A stretch of 53,426 bases of DNA from Betaproteobacteria bacterium (GTDB taxonomy: Bacteria; Pseudomonadota; Gammaproteobacteria; Burkholderiales; Eutrophovitaceae): positions 3,092,809 through 3,146,234 of the forward strand of contig CP070775.1 in assembly GCA_020346185.1 (NCBI GenBank), written 5' to 3'. This document shows positions 17,412-26,497 of this stretch, piece after piece. Position 1 is the first letter of the stretch. Each line of letters opens with the position of its first letter. The notes under the pieces were generated by a model, which was not told where the DNA came from, did not search any database, and was given only the letters and a program-made list of their open reading frames with translations. The translations under genes were made by a program, and so were the position numbers.

Positions 17412-17927
17412 TCACTGCCGCGCCTCTCCTTTGATTTCTTCCATATACCTAGACATCTTTGCGGCATCGAAGTAAACGTGGTGGGAGGTGCGCTTGGCTT
17501 CGTCGTTGAAAGTCACAAAGGCCGCCATATCCATCTCGATAGTCTTGCCCAATGCACGATGGGTGGCCACCCAGGTGAACTGCAGCGCCATGCTGTCGCC
17601 CTGCACCACCCCGTTTTTGTAGACGACTTTTGCTTTCCATGTCTTCAGCACACTATTGAAGAATGCAGTGATCTCGTCGATTCCTCGTTGAGTTCCTGTG
17701 GGCGAAACGCGTACGGCGTCGTCCGCGTACATGCCAAGATACAGCGAGAGGTCACCGATCTCGTTGCCATGGTTGTAATAGTCTCTTTGCGTGAACAGAA
17801 GCTCTCGTGTCCGGTCTTCCCGCTCCCCGGCGGCACTGTTTTCAATGACCGCGATGTTGCAGACAATGGCAACAACAAGCGCGACAGCAAAACCTTGCGC
17901 GGAAGATGTACTGGGCCGGTAGCTCAT
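17412..17927 (-). CDS. Exported SnoaL/NTF2-like (DUF4440-type) protein
   Basis: This 171-aa precursor has an N-terminal hydrophobic signal sequence (AQGFAVALVVAIVCNIAVIENSAAG, residues ~10-34). An NTF2-like fold pattern follows: ELLFTQRDYYNHGNEIGDLSLYLGMYADDAVRVSPTG, RGIDEITAFF and a C-terminal DMAAFVTF...YFDAAKM block. SnoaL-like proteins range from ketosteroid isomerases to lipid carriers; the catalytic residue set cannot be assigned here. The ATG at 17927 is supported by AGAGGAGG. It is convergent with the gamma-glutamyltransferase gene and lies just downstream of the hydrolase gene on the same strand. Confidence 0.75.
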   Translation of the reverse strand: MSYRPSTSSAQGFAVALVVAIVCNIAVIENSAAGEREDRTRELLFTQRDYYNHGNEIGDLSLYLGMYADDAVRVSPTGTQRGIDEITAFFNSVLKTWKAKVVYKNGVVQGDSMALQFTWVATHRALGKTIEMDMAAFVTFNDEAKRTSHHVYFDAAKMSRYMEEIKGEARQ

Positions 17928-17962
17928 GCGTGCCTCCTCTAGGGACTATCTCTACAAATCGA

Positions 17963-18835
17963 TTATCGAGGCATGGCATTCAACTGCCACTGCACTAACA
18001 CTGCGTTCGGATCGATCAGTGAATCGACAATCGCGAAATGGTCCAGACCGTCGGGGGCGAACAGTTGGTGCGGGTACCCCAGTTTGCTCCACTTGGCAGC
18101 CATCGCTTCTGATTGACGGTGGTACTCGTCGGATTCGTCTTTGCCGACAATCAGCAGCAACGGCGCCTCGATCGGGTACTCCAAAAGTGCCGGCGAGTTG
18201 CGCCTGGCCATCTCCGGATCCATACCCAACTTCTCATTGAGGTAGGAAAGTTGTATTGGCTCGAGTTCGAACAAACCCGATATTGCGCAGACGCCTTTAA
18301 CAAGATCTCGCGGTAATCCGGCTTCAAAATCCGGCCAATTGGTGCCCAGCAACATGGCCGCAAGGTGGCCGCCGGCCGAATGCCCGGTCACATAAATACG
18401 ATCCGGATCACCCCCGAAATCCTTTGCGTTGCGCCATAACCAAGCCAGAGCGGCGCGGTTTTGCCGCACGATTTCGTCCATGCTCCCGTGCGGCGCAAGA
18501 ACGTAATTGTTCACGACGGTGGTAATGCCGTGCGAAACCATCCCCTCGGCCACATAGGAACAATCGCTTTTGTCCAGCGAGTACCAGTAGCCACCATGGA
18601 TAAACACGTAGATCGGTGCCCCAGAAATCGCTGCTGGAAAGATATCCAGCCTCTCCGTCGCCTGCTGACCGAATGCCACGTCCAGCCGGCAGTTCAGTTT
18701 TTCCCGTGTGCCCTTGCTCCAGTCAGCCCATGCCGCAAACCGATCGATATAATCCGGAAAGCGCTGGCGATTGTTGTATTGAGCGTTGAGTCCGGCCTGG
18801 TCGTAGTCTTGCCAGACTGTTGCCGAAGAACTCAT
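17963..18835 (-). CDS. Alpha/beta hydrolase, kynurenine formamidase/esterase type
   Basis: This 290-aa protein contains the oxyanion-hole motif VFIHGGYWYS (~residues 74-83) typical of arylformamidase-like esterases. The nucleophile elbow is GHSAGGHLAA (Ser ~146), and a C-terminal His (GLDHFAIVDSL) is near residue 270. The N-terminal QDYDQAGLNAQYNNR and RFPDYIDRFAAW also match that family. There is no signal peptide, so it is cytoplasmic. Its ATG overlaps the stop of the upstream cupin gene in an ATGA arrangement, implying translational coupling. The natural substrate, an ester or N-formyl aromatic, is unknown. No other kynurenine pathway gene is present. Confidence 0.85.
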   Translation of the reverse strand: MSSSATVWQDYDQAGLNAQYNNRQRFPDYIDRFAAWADWSKGTREKLNCRLDVAFGQQATERLDIFPAAISGAPIYVFIHGGYWYSLDKSDCSYVAEGMVSHGITTVVNNYVLAPHGSMDEIVRQNRAALAWLWRNAKDFGGDPDRIYVTGHSAGGHLAAMLLGTNWPDFEAGLPRDLVKGVCAISGLFELEPIQLSYLNEKLGMDPEMARRNSPALLEYPIEAPLLLIVGKDESDEYHRQSEAMAAKWSKLGYPHQLFAPDGLDHFAIVDSLIDPNAVLVQWQLNAMPR

Positions 18836-19314
18836 TTAACCGCTGCTCTGGTCCGTTCCTGGATACGCGCTTTCTGGCCCGGCGTGGGCATTTCAGATCC
18901 GTCTTGGCGGACAGTTCTGTAAACCGCGGGGCTGGTCAGCTCCAGCAATTCGAGGTCTTCCGAGTATTCCCGCAATTCGTGCAGAGTGTTTCCGGGTATG
19001 GTGACCGTATCGCCCTGCTCATAGCGAAACTCGCCATGGTCGGCGTAGTAAAAGCTGACCCAGCCTTTGAGCACCATGGCGAACTGCAGGTTGACGAGAT
19101 GCCGGTGCAAGCCATTGTGCCCACCGTGCAGATGCTTGGCCTTGATGATATGAGCGTGAAAATCACCATGGGTCGCATCGGCCAGGCCGAGGTCCCGATA
19201 AACGAACTCCTCTCGCAGGCCATCGGTCTCGTATTCCGCGCCTGTGGAGCGGCTTACGACAAATCGATACTCCTGAGAGCCTTTCGCGGGGCCGGGGTTG
19301 AGAGTATTACTCAT
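18832..19314 (-). CDS. Cupin domain protein
   Basis: This 160-aa single cupin starts at 19314, where a perfect site GGAGGATCCC precedes the ATG; an open frame to 19455 has no ribosome site. The two cupin motifs are visible: HLHGGHNGLHRHLVNLQFAMVLKG (metal-binding His residues) and, after a 20-residue gap, GDTVTIPGNTLHELREYSEDLELLEL. A cytoplasmic metal-binding enzyme or sensor is likely. It is co-transcribed and translationally coupled with the hydrolase downstream, which suggests a two-step catabolic function, for example a dioxygenase or isomerase feeding a hydrolase; this pairing is inference. Confidence 0.8.
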   Translation of the reverse strand: MSNTLNPGPAKGSQEYRFVVSRSTGAEYETDGLREEFVYRDLGLADATHGDFHAHIIKAKHLHGGHNGLHRHLVNLQFAMVLKGWVSFYYADHGEFRYEQGDTVTIPGNTLHELREYSEDLELLELTSPAVYRTVRQDGSEMPTPGQKARIQERTRAAVK

Positions 19315-19708
19315 GGGATCCTCCGTTTTCATCAGCGTCGGTATCGGCCGGCCGTGAACCCGGCACCAGCATTCGGCGCCGCCCTTCCAGCAAGCCGGCA
19401 TGGAACAAAATACCTGTTCTCGCCGGACGAATTCGCAATATTGCCGAGCAACCATGCCATATCAGATACGAGGCGAGGCACAGCGCTCAATTTACTCCCG
19501 ATCACAGCTTCATGCCAGAGTCACAGATCACAACAGGTAAGGAATCGCTTGACAACCCGTGTTCGACCAGCACGTTGACGGAGATCAATGCTCGGCACCA
19601 AGCGATCGATATGCTAGCTAGGGTGCGTCAGTAGTCTTGCTGATCAGGCGACGCAGGGCAATGGACGGGTGTCAAACGCTGCCAAGTTTGATAACGGCCG
19701 GGGACACA
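19315..19708. other. Divergent intergenic region, no gene seen
   Basis: This 394-bp gap separates the reverse cupin/hydrolase genes from the forward acyl-CoA synthetase gene. Both promoters should be here. TTGACA-like and TTGACG-like hexamers occur near 19550 and 19577 but have no well-spaced -10 partners. No repeat or RNA was recognised. Confidence 0.4.
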
Positions 19709-21544
19709 ATGCAAACCACAGACGTCATTAGCAGCAACGAAGCCGGCGACCTCCCGGGGCTGCTACGCTGCCGCGCCGCGCGCGCGCCGCAGGCGGTCGC
19801 TTATCGCCAATTCGAAGAATCCACCAATTCATGGCGAGCCTACACATGGAAAGAGATCCAGCAGGAGATCGGCCGATGGCGCACAGCTCTGAACGCAGAG
19901 GGGCTCGAACGCGGCAATCGCGTTGCAGTGATGCTCAAGAATTCCGTGCAGTGGGTGTTGTTCGAACAAGCCGCTCTTTCCCTCGGGCTGGTTGTCGTAC
20001 CTCTTTATAGCAGGGATGCCGCAGGCAACGCCGCCTTTATCCTGGGCAATTCCGGAAGTCAGTTGGTCCTGCTCGGCGACAGCCAACAATGGCAGAAGAT
20101 CGTTCAGCATCGGGAATTGTTCCCCGATCTCGCGACCGTCATCACGCTCGATCGTGCACCCGAAGCCGAACGCGAGTTGGACGTTCGTTACGTCGAAGAC
20201 TGGCTGCCAGACAAAATGTCGGTGCAGCCAGTACATAATGCTCCTGATGATCTCGCCACAATTTGCTACACCTCCGGAACAACCGGTCGGCCAAAAGGCG
20301 TCATGCTGTCTCACCGGAACATTCTCTCCAATGCAGAGGCAATTGTCAGCACAGTTCCGGCATACCGCGAAGACGTGTTTCTCTCTTTCCTGCCGCTTTC
20401 TCACATGCTCGAGCGTACAGGGGGTTATTACTATCCGATGTTGTGTGGAAGCGAGGTGGTTTTCGCGCGTTCCGTTGAGACGGTCGGCGAAGATCTCCAG
20501 CAGATACGCCCGACCGTGCTGATTTCGGTGCCGCGCATGTTCGAGCGGGCTTACGCTCGTATCGAATTCGCCCTGGCAAAGAAAGGCAAGCTCGCACAGC
20601 GTTTATTCAAACTTGCTGAGAAAGTGGGTTGGAATCGCTTTGAGCGACTGCAAGGTCGCAGAGACAAACTCGATTTGGGCCAGCGAATTCTGTGGCCGAT
20701 ACTGCGAATCATGGTAGTAAACAAGATTCTCAGCCAGCTTGGTGGTCGTTTGCGCATGACCATCAGTGGTGGCGGACGCCTCGATGAGCAAATTGCAAAG
20801 TGTTTTCTCGGCTTTGGCCTGCCACTGTTGCAGGGATACGGGCTGACCGAGTCATCCCCCTGCGTCAGCAGCAACGTGGAAGAAGACAATTTGCCAGATT
20901 CTGTCGGCCGGGCATTGCCTGGGGTGAAAGTGCGGCTGGGTGAAAACAACGAGCTACTGGTCGGCGGTCCCGGCGTCATGCTTGGTTATTGGCAACGCCC
21001 CGACGCTACCGCAAATACCTTCGATGCGGAGGGCTGGCTGCGCACCGGAGACATTGCTGAATTCGTTGAAGGACGGATCTTTATCCGCGGACGGATCAAG
21101 GACATCCTTGTTACCTCGACCGGAGAGAAAGTGCCAAGGGCCGACCTTGAATCGGCGATAAGTCGGGACCCGCTGTTCGAACAAGTCGTCGTTGTCGGCG
21201 AGGCCAAACCATACCTCACCGCACTGATCGTCGTGCAAGGCGAAGCCTGGAAGCAGTTTGCTTCAGAACTAGGCCTCGACGCCGAATCCCCGACCACTCT
21301 TGCTTCCATTGAGGCAAAGAAAGCTGTCCTCAAACGGGTCGCAACCCTCCTTAAAGAGTTTCCCTCCTACGCCCGGGTGCGCGACACCTACCTGACCCTC
21401 GAGCCATGGACCGTCGACAATGGTCTGATGACGGCAACGCAAAAACTCAGGCACGCAAAAATCCTGGAGCATTTCGAAGACGTTATAGAAACACTCTATG
21501 CAGGGCATGAGCGACGACCAAAGGCCAAAAGGGAAAACATATAA
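19709..21544 (+). CDS. Long-chain acyl-CoA synthetase (AMP-forming)
   Basis: This 611-aa adenylate-forming enzyme resembles the long-chain FadD/ACSL group. The phosphate loop is ICYTSGTTGRPKGVMLSHRN (~residues 185-204). It has LPLSHMLERTGGYYYPM, the adenine motif LLQGYGLTESSPCVSSN (~375), WLRTGDIAEF and the hinge GRIKDILVTSTGEKV (~485). It activates fatty acids with ATP and CoA at the inner face of the membrane. The ATG at 19709 follows GGCCGGGGA; the frame is open from 19637 but has no site there. It is the first of a forward run of genes with no shared pathway visible. Confidence 0.88.
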   Translation: MQTTDVISSNEAGDLPGLLRCRAARAPQAVAYRQFEESTNSWRAYTWKEIQQEIGRWRTALNAEGLERGNRVAVMLKNSVQWVLFEQAALSLGLVVVPLYSRDAAGNAAFILGNSGSQLVLLGDSQQWQKIVQHRELFPDLATVITLDRAPEAERELDVRYVEDWLPDKMSVQPVHNAPDDLATICYTSGTTGRPKGVMLSHRNILSNAEAIVSTVPAYREDVFLSFLPLSHMLERTGGYYYPMLCGSEVVFARSVETVGEDLQQIRPTVLISVPRMFERAYARIEFALAKKGKLAQRLFKLAEKVGWNRFERLQGRRDKLDLGQRILWPILRIMVVNKILSQLGGRLRMTISGGGRLDEQIAKCFLGFGLPLLQGYGLTESSPCVSSNVEEDNLPDSVGRALPGVKVRLGENNELLVGGPGVMLGYWQRPDATANTFDAEGWLRTGDIAEFVEGRIFIRGRIKDILVTSTGEKVPRADLESAISRDPLFEQVVVVGEAKPYLTALIVVQGEAWKQFASELGLDAESPTTLASIEAKKAVLKRVATLLKEFPSYARVRDTYLTLEPWTVDNGLMTATQKLRHAKILEHFEDVIETLYAGHERRPKAKRENI

Positions 21545-21683
21545 GACAGGGGCGCGTTGTCGAGGCATTGACATTGGACTGCTTGTGCAATAGCCGCGCT
21601 TGCCCGCCCATCTTGACTCGCGCTATGGCGTCTACCAGCGCATCGAACTAAACTGCGTCATCACGCCTGCTTGAATCACGAAA

Positions 21684-22496
21684 ATGCCAAAGACCATTCG
21701 GACCGAGCTGGGTTATCTGGTCCCGTCAAAGGAAAGGCCCGTCTATTTCGCCTCGCAAGCCGGGGCAGAGGCACAGCTCGATATCGCGGCCAGGATCGTC
21801 CCGCGCGCCGTGACCATTGGGGATGCCCGCGAGAAAGCTCCTCCGCCAACGTTGGATAAAGAAGGCTTTGCTCTGGCGGATCATGTCAGTGCCGTAACGG
21901 ACTTCTATGACGACGCCCAGATCCGCGACATTTACGAAGCCGAAGTCGCCGCACTGGTTAAAGAGATCACCGGCGCCTCACGAGTTGTGGTGTTCGACAA
22001 CACCCGCCGCTCGGATGCAAAGACGATTCGCGGCAAACGCAACACGCGCGAGCCCTCTTCGGTCGTTCACAACGACTACACCGATGCCTCCGCCCAAAAA
22101 CGGCTGCACAACATTCTGCCAGACGAAGCAGACGACCGATTACAGCACCGTTTCGCCATCGTCAACGTCTGGCGTTCGATTGGCGGGCCCGCACTGACAA
22201 CACCGCTGGCGCTGTGTGATGCGAGCAGCGTTTGTGAGACCGACCTGGTCCCCACCGAACGCCGGGCAAAAGACCGGATCGGTGAGCTGCAACTGGTCAC
22301 CTTCAATCCCGACCATCGCTGGTTCTGGTTCTCGGGCTTAACCAGATCAGAAGCGGCGCTCATCAAGACTTTTGACTCCGCTCTTGACGGGCGCGCGAGA
22401 CGCTCGATTCACACGGCCTTCAAAAATCCGGACGCTCCCGCGAACGCTGCCCCGCGCGAAAGTATAGAAACGCGAACCTTCGCGTTCTTCAATTAG
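21684..22496 (+). CDS. CmcJ/NvfI family oxygenase-like protein
   Basis: This 270-aa protein resembles the CmcJ/NvfI (AsaB-like) family. The N-terminus GYLVPSKERPVYFASQAG fits, as do the middle VVVFDNTRRS and SSVVHNDYTDASAQKRL, then FAIVNVWRSIGGPALTTPLALCDASS and the C-terminal HRWFWFSGLTRSEAALIKTFDS. HxD in VHNDYTD is the putative iron-binding pair of this 2-oxoglutarate-oxygenase-like fold. Fungal and actinobacterial members modify secondary metabolites; bacterial relatives like this one are mostly uncharacterised. There is no good ribosome site. No other secondary-metabolism gene is next to it. Confidence 0.72.
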   Translation: MPKTIRTELGYLVPSKERPVYFASQAGAEAQLDIAARIVPRAVTIGDAREKAPPPTLDKEGFALADHVSAVTDFYDDAQIRDIYEAEVAALVKEITGASRVVVFDNTRRSDAKTIRGKRNTREPSSVVHNDYTDASAQKRLHNILPDEADDRLQHRFAIVNVWRSIGGPALTTPLALCDASSVCETDLVPTERRAKDRIGELQLVTFNPDHRWFWFSGLTRSEAALIKTFDSALDGRARRSIHTAFKNPDAPANAAPRESIETRTFAFFN

Positions 22497-22554
22497 GACC
22501 CGGGTTGATTCATTGAATCGCAAATTTCGAACGCTTCCCTGACCCCTGGCACTC

Positions 22555-23280
22555 ATGGAATCTCACATGGCTGACACCACCCCTCCAGAATCTCCCGACT
22601 CCCTCCTTGAAAAAGTAGAGGGTGCCGAGCGACTTTTCCTGTCGGGCCGACGCAGCCGGGAGGCGGATCTCGTCAGCGCGGTGACGGTGTTCCTCGAGTT
22701 TCTGCGTGGATTCGAAAGTTTCGATTTTGAACAGTCCTGCGTAACGGTGTTCGGATCTGCACGCTTCGGCGAGGACCACGAATACTACAAACTGGCCCGA
22801 GACATGGGCCGCGAGCTTGCCAAGATGGGATACGCCGTGATGACCGGCGGCGGGCCCGGATTGATGGAGGCGGCAAATCGCGGCGCCAAGGAGGCGAGCG
22901 GGCTGAGTCTCGGTTGTAATATCCAGCTACCGAGCGAACAGAAACCAAATCCGTATCTGGATAAGTTCATCAAATTCGAACATTTTTTTGTTCGCAAGGT
23001 GATGCTGGTCAAGTATTCCACGGCGTTCGTGGTTATGCCAGGCGGTTTCGGCACCCTGGACGAGGCCTTCGAGGTCGCCACTTTGATACAGACAGGAAAG
23101 CTTGACCGTTTTCCGATTGTCGGGTTGGGCGGCGACTTCTGGACTCAGCTTCGCAAATTCGCGCGTGAGACAATGCTGACAAAAGGCGTCATCAGCGAAG
23201 ACGACATCGCTTTCATCCATCCCACCGAGAGCGTCGAGGAAGCCCTGCAGTTCATTCCACCTCCGCCACAGCGCCAATAG
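22555..23280 (+). CDS. LOG family protein (nucleotide 5'-monophosphate phosphoribohydrolase-like)
   Basis: This 241-aa protein contains both LOG/TIGR00730 signatures: SVTVFGSARF-like (here CVTVFGSARFGEDHEYY), GGGPGLMEAANRGAKEASG (~residues 99-117) and PGGFGTLDEAFEVATLIQTGK (~161-181). Members hydrolyse cytokinin riboside monophosphates or purine/pyrimidine nucleotides in the cytoplasm. The N-terminal extension before the core (about 60 residues, with RLFLSGRRSREADLVSAVTVFLEFLRGFE) fits the longer bacterial type II group. The start is 22555 or 22567; neither has a strong ribosome site. The gene ends with TAG. Not in an obvious operon. Confidence 0.85.
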   Translation: MESHMADTTPPESPDSLLEKVEGAERLFLSGRRSREADLVSAVTVFLEFLRGFESFDFEQSCVTVFGSARFGEDHEYYKLARDMGRELAKMGYAVMTGGGPGLMEAANRGAKEASGLSLGCNIQLPSEQKPNPYLDKFIKFEHFFVRKVMLVKYSTAFVVMPGGFGTLDEAFEVATLIQTGKLDRFPIVGLGGDFWTQLRKFARETMLTKGVISEDDIAFIHPTESVEEALQFIPPPPQRQ

Positions 23281-23517
23281 TTCTTGGTCCATCACGCACA
23301 ACGTTCTCGTCACTGAACTCTGCCGTCACCCTGAGATAGATCGATCTACCGGCTCACCCTCTGCACTTGCCTTGTTTTGAGGGGCCTGCACACTCTTATC
23401 CAGATTGCGAATACTCAACGACCTACCATGGCCCGACCCGCAAGCAGGTACAGTCTGCCGTAGCCTGGAGCAAGCGGCAGTGATAACCTGAACGCTCAGA
23501 GAAACCGGAGGACACGC

Positions 23518-24318
23518 ATGGCACTGTACGCAGCGCAATTCGTAGGATCGATCCCCGAAAACTACGACCAGTGGCTGGTACCCCACCTGTTTGACGGTTA
23601 CGCTGACGACCTGGCCCACCGTGTGTTGGCCCTGCAGCCCAGAACAGTGTTGGAACTGGCAGCGGGCACCGGGATCCTTAGCCGAAAACTACGCGACATT
23701 CTCGCCAGCGGCAGTGATCTTGTTGCCTCGGACCTGAATGCCCCTATGCTGGATATCGCAAGATCAAAGTTTCAGCCGGGCGAATCGGTACGGTTCGACG
23801 AGGTGGATGCAACCGACCTGCGTTTTGGTGACGCGAGTTTTGATGCCGTTGTTTGCCAGTTTGGCGTCATGTTCTTTCCTGACAAAGCGCGTTCCTACAG
23901 CGAGGTCCACCGTGTCCTCAAACCAGGCGGCAGTTATTTGTTCAACGTCTGGGATTCATGGGAGCAAAACCCTTTCGCACAGATTGCGCACGGAATCGTA
24001 GAAGCAACTTTTCCAGATGACCCACCCGGGTTCTACAAAGTGCCGTTCGGCTACCACGACACCGGTGAGATCAGGAAGGCCGTTGCCAGTGCAGGTTTCT
24101 CCGAAGTGACGGTAGAACATTTACCAATGACCTCCACGATACCTTCGGCGGCGAACTTCGCGAAAGGCCTGGTGTTTGGAAATCCACTTCACGATGAAAT
24201 CGTTGCGCGGGGTGGAAATCCGGAGGAAGTATGTGCAGGAGTTGAACAGGCCATCGAAAGAAATGTCGGAACGGATCTGTCACTGCAGGCGTTAATCGTC
24301 CACGCGTACAAATACTGA
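23518..24318 (+). CDS. Class I SAM-dependent methyltransferase
   Basis: This 266-aa protein has the SAM-binding glycine motif TVLELAAGTGILSRKL (~residues 42-57). Acidic loop SDLNAPMLDIARSK and the motif FDAVVCQFGVMFFPDKARSYSEVHRVLKPGG place it in the ubiquinone/menaquinone-biosynthesis-like methyltransferase superfamily. The ATG follows CCGGAGGA. A substrate cannot be inferred: the lid region after residue 170 is not diagnostic. It is transcribed alone; the next sequence downstream is a decayed cytochrome c gene. Confidence 0.85.
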   Translation: MALYAAQFVGSIPENYDQWLVPHLFDGYADDLAHRVLALQPRTVLELAAGTGILSRKLRDILASGSDLVASDLNAPMLDIARSKFQPGESVRFDEVDATDLRFGDASFDAVVCQFGVMFFPDKARSYSEVHRVLKPGGSYLFNVWDSWEQNPFAQIAHGIVEATFPDDPPGFYKVPFGYHDTGEIRKAVASAGFSEVTVEHLPMTSTIPSAANFAKGLVFGNPLHDEIVARGGNPEEVCAGVEQAIERNVGTDLSLQALIVHAYKY

Positions 24319-24486
24319 TCAATCCAGCTTCTGCTTCTGAATCGTGTTTCAAGAAAGCCGACGTAACACACTTTTCCCGTAATGAGAAGCCAGGTGCTGC
24401 CCGACTTGGCAGCGACTGCCTTGCTGACCTTGAACAGATCTTGATGCGGATCAAAGAGCCTGCGCTTTGATTGGCCTGGTCGGAGA

Positions 24487-25052
24487 ATTCGTTTTCTGAA
24501 GAACTCACTCACGGGTATCGTAGAACAACGTTATTCGATCGCTGCGTTGTCGCTTGCTACGACACTCGCATCCGTCGTCCGGGCAAACGCATCTGAACTG
24601 GCCGAAGACAAAGAATTCCATACTTCAAATGCAAACTCTGTCACGGCGCCATACAGCAAGAAGAGGTAAGTTCTGGCGCGCTGTTTTGATCACCTCAGCA
24701 CGTTCAGCTGGCAGCGCAGGTATCCGTCACCGCAAACACAAGGGATTTCGTTTCCCAGCCGATTCCCGCCTTTGGTACGCGATTTTATTCAGGGTCGACG
24801 GGCGAGCGCATCGCCTTCGCCCCGCCCTTCGGACCTAACCTGCACGGCGTCGTTGGGCGCCCGGCAGTAACGGTCGAAGGGTTTACCTAACCCAATACCA
24901 TGCTGAAAACCCTTAAGGGAATGGAATGGTCCGAAGCAGCGCCCAATGTCGCATCACCGCCCCTAGGCATGGGTGCCGGGTCTATACATTACTATGAGCA
25001 AAAAGGCCCGGAAATTCGGCGCAAGATCATTCTCCGCGCCAAGGCGACGCCA
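24487..25052 (+). pseudogene. Decayed class I cytochrome c gene
   Basis: Remnants lie in order on the forward strand. A signal-peptide-like stretch (SIAALSLATTLASVVRANA, then SELAEDKEF, frame of 24595) is first. After a frameshift comes the heme motif CKLCHG (24630-24647), followed by a TGA (24687-24689). The same frame resumes with NTRDFVSQ and FAPPFGPNLHGVVGRPAVTV, hits a TAA (24888-24890), then continues MLKTLKGMEWSEAAPNV... and GPEIRRKIILRAKA. GPNLHGVVGRPAG and the Met-containing tail are hallmarks of class I c-type cytochromes. With a frameshift, two stops and no clear start codon (ATT sits where ATG would fit, 24487), it cannot be functional. Confidence 0.82.
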
Positions 25053-25197
25053 TGTTCATCCAGGGTCCTGATTCTGACGACGCTTAGCGATATTGGCCGT
25101 ACCCGGATGCAAGCCGCGATCGTTTTGACCTTTCGCAAAAACCTGATCGATTGCTGCTGGCTTATACTGTCCCCACATCGCCAGCAGGAAATCGGTT

Positions 25198-26304
25198 GTG
25201 CGCTGCCCATTCTTTTTTCTTGTCATTTTGTTGTTATCCGCGTGTAGTGCGGACAAAACCGCCAACGCTCGCCTTCCCTTCGCTACGACAGAGATCACCT
25301 CGTTTAATCAGCCTTGGGCCATGAGTTTTCTGCCCGACGGGCGGCTGCTGGTCACCGAGAAGGAGGGTCACTTGTACATCGTGACCCAGGATGGCACCAA
25401 GTCGAAGCCTTTGCGCGGCGTTCCGGATGTTGTTTACGGCGGCCAGGGTGGGTTGGGTGATGTCGTACCGCATCCTGACTTCGCCTCGAACCGTTTCGTC
25501 TACACTAGTTTCGTTGAGGCCGGTACGGGCGGTGTCAGAGGTGCTGTCGTCGCGCGGGCGAAGCTCCAGCTGAATCATGACGGCGGAAGACTGGAAGATC
25601 TCGAGATCATCTGGCGAGCGGTTCCGAAAGTGTCGGGTGGCTATCACTTTGGTCACCGCATCGCCTTCTCGCCAGACGGCTTTCTGTTCATATCATCGGG
25701 CGAGCGCAACAAGTTCAACCCGTCGCAGAACATGAAACAGAACCTCGGCAAGATCGTGCGCTTACATGATGATGGTTCTGTACCCGCCGATAACCCGTTT
25801 GCAAATTATGGTGGTGTGGCGGCGCAGATCTGGTCACTGGGCCACCGAAATCCTCTGGGACTCGCTTTCGACGAAAAGAGCCGCCTGTGGAATGTCGAGA
25901 TGGGGCCTCAGGGTGGCGACGAACTGAACCTCGTTATTCGCGGCGCCAATTACGGATATCCGATCGTCTCAAATGGTGATCACTACGGCGGCCGGGAAAT
26001 TCCCGATCACGAAACGCGACCCGAATTTGAACCACCCAAAGTCTGGTGGACACCCGTGATTTCACCCGCTGATCTGATGTTCTACTCGGGGGCGCTGTTT
26101 CCGGAATGGAAGGGAAACGCGTTCATCGCGGGCTTGTCCGCAGCGGCCTTGATACGAGTAAAAATTGAAGGTGATACTGCGGCCGAGGCGGAACGTTTCA
26201 AAATGAACGCACGAATACGTGCGGCCAGACAGGGGCCGGGCGACGCGATTTGGGTACTGGAGGATGGGCGTGGCGGGCGGCTGCTCAAACTAACGCCTGA
26301 TTGA
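25198..26304 (+). CDS. PQQ-dependent sugar dehydrogenase family lipoprotein
   Basis: This 368-aa protein belongs to the soluble glucose/sorbosone dehydrogenase family (six-bladed beta-propeller). Its lipoprotein signal is FFFLVILLLSAC with the lipidated Cys at residue 16. Family blocks are FNQPWAMSFLPDGRLLVTEKEG, GQGGLGDVVPHPDF, YHFGHRIAFSPDGFLFISSGER with the catalytic-type His/Arg, IWSLGHRNPLGLAFD, EMGPQGGDELNL and YGYP. Such enzymes oxidise sugars outside the cytoplasm with PQQ as cofactor; PQQ synthesis genes are not in this window and activity is unproven. The GTG start has AGCAGGAA upstream. Codons and composition match the neighbours. Confidence 0.87.
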   Translation: MRCPFFFLVILLLSACSADKTANARLPFATTEITSFNQPWAMSFLPDGRLLVTEKEGHLYIVTQDGTKSKPLRGVPDVVYGGQGGLGDVVPHPDFASNRFVYTSFVEAGTGGVRGAVVARAKLQLNHDGGRLEDLEIIWRAVPKVSGGYHFGHRIAFSPDGFLFISSGERNKFNPSQNMKQNLGKIVRLHDDGSVPADNPFANYGGVAAQIWSLGHRNPLGLAFDEKSRLWNVEMGPQGGDELNLVIRGANYGYPIVSNGDHYGGREIPDHETRPEFEPPKVWWTPVISPADLMFYSGALFPEWKGNAFIAGLSAAALIRVKIEGDTAAEAERFKMNARIRAARQGPGDAIWVLEDGRGGRLLKLTPD

Positions 26305-26305
26305 T

Positions 26306-26416
26306 TCTAAGCGGCGCGAACCGAGCCAGGCTCACGTTCGTGCTGTTAGGCGCAGAACGCGAGACCCGACTCCAAGCCTGTGCAAGACGTAAACCATCCG
26401 CGATACGCCGCTTAGA
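26306..26416. repeat. 111-bp segment bounded by 11-bp inverted repeats
   Basis: TCTAAGCGGCG (26306-26316) is repeated inverted at 26406-26416, with 89 bases between. The interior holds a small GAGCC/GGCTC hairpin and no gene. It sits immediately after the stop of the sugar dehydrogenase gene and before the convergent SDR gene. It could be a MITE-like insertion or part of a long-range terminator structure. No clear target-site duplication was seen. Confidence 0.5.
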
Positions 26417-26497
26417 TACATCGTCAGGCCTTGTACCCTGGAATTTCGCAGTTCGTCTCGCAGGACTCGTCCATTCAGTTAATCGATCGCGTTGCCC

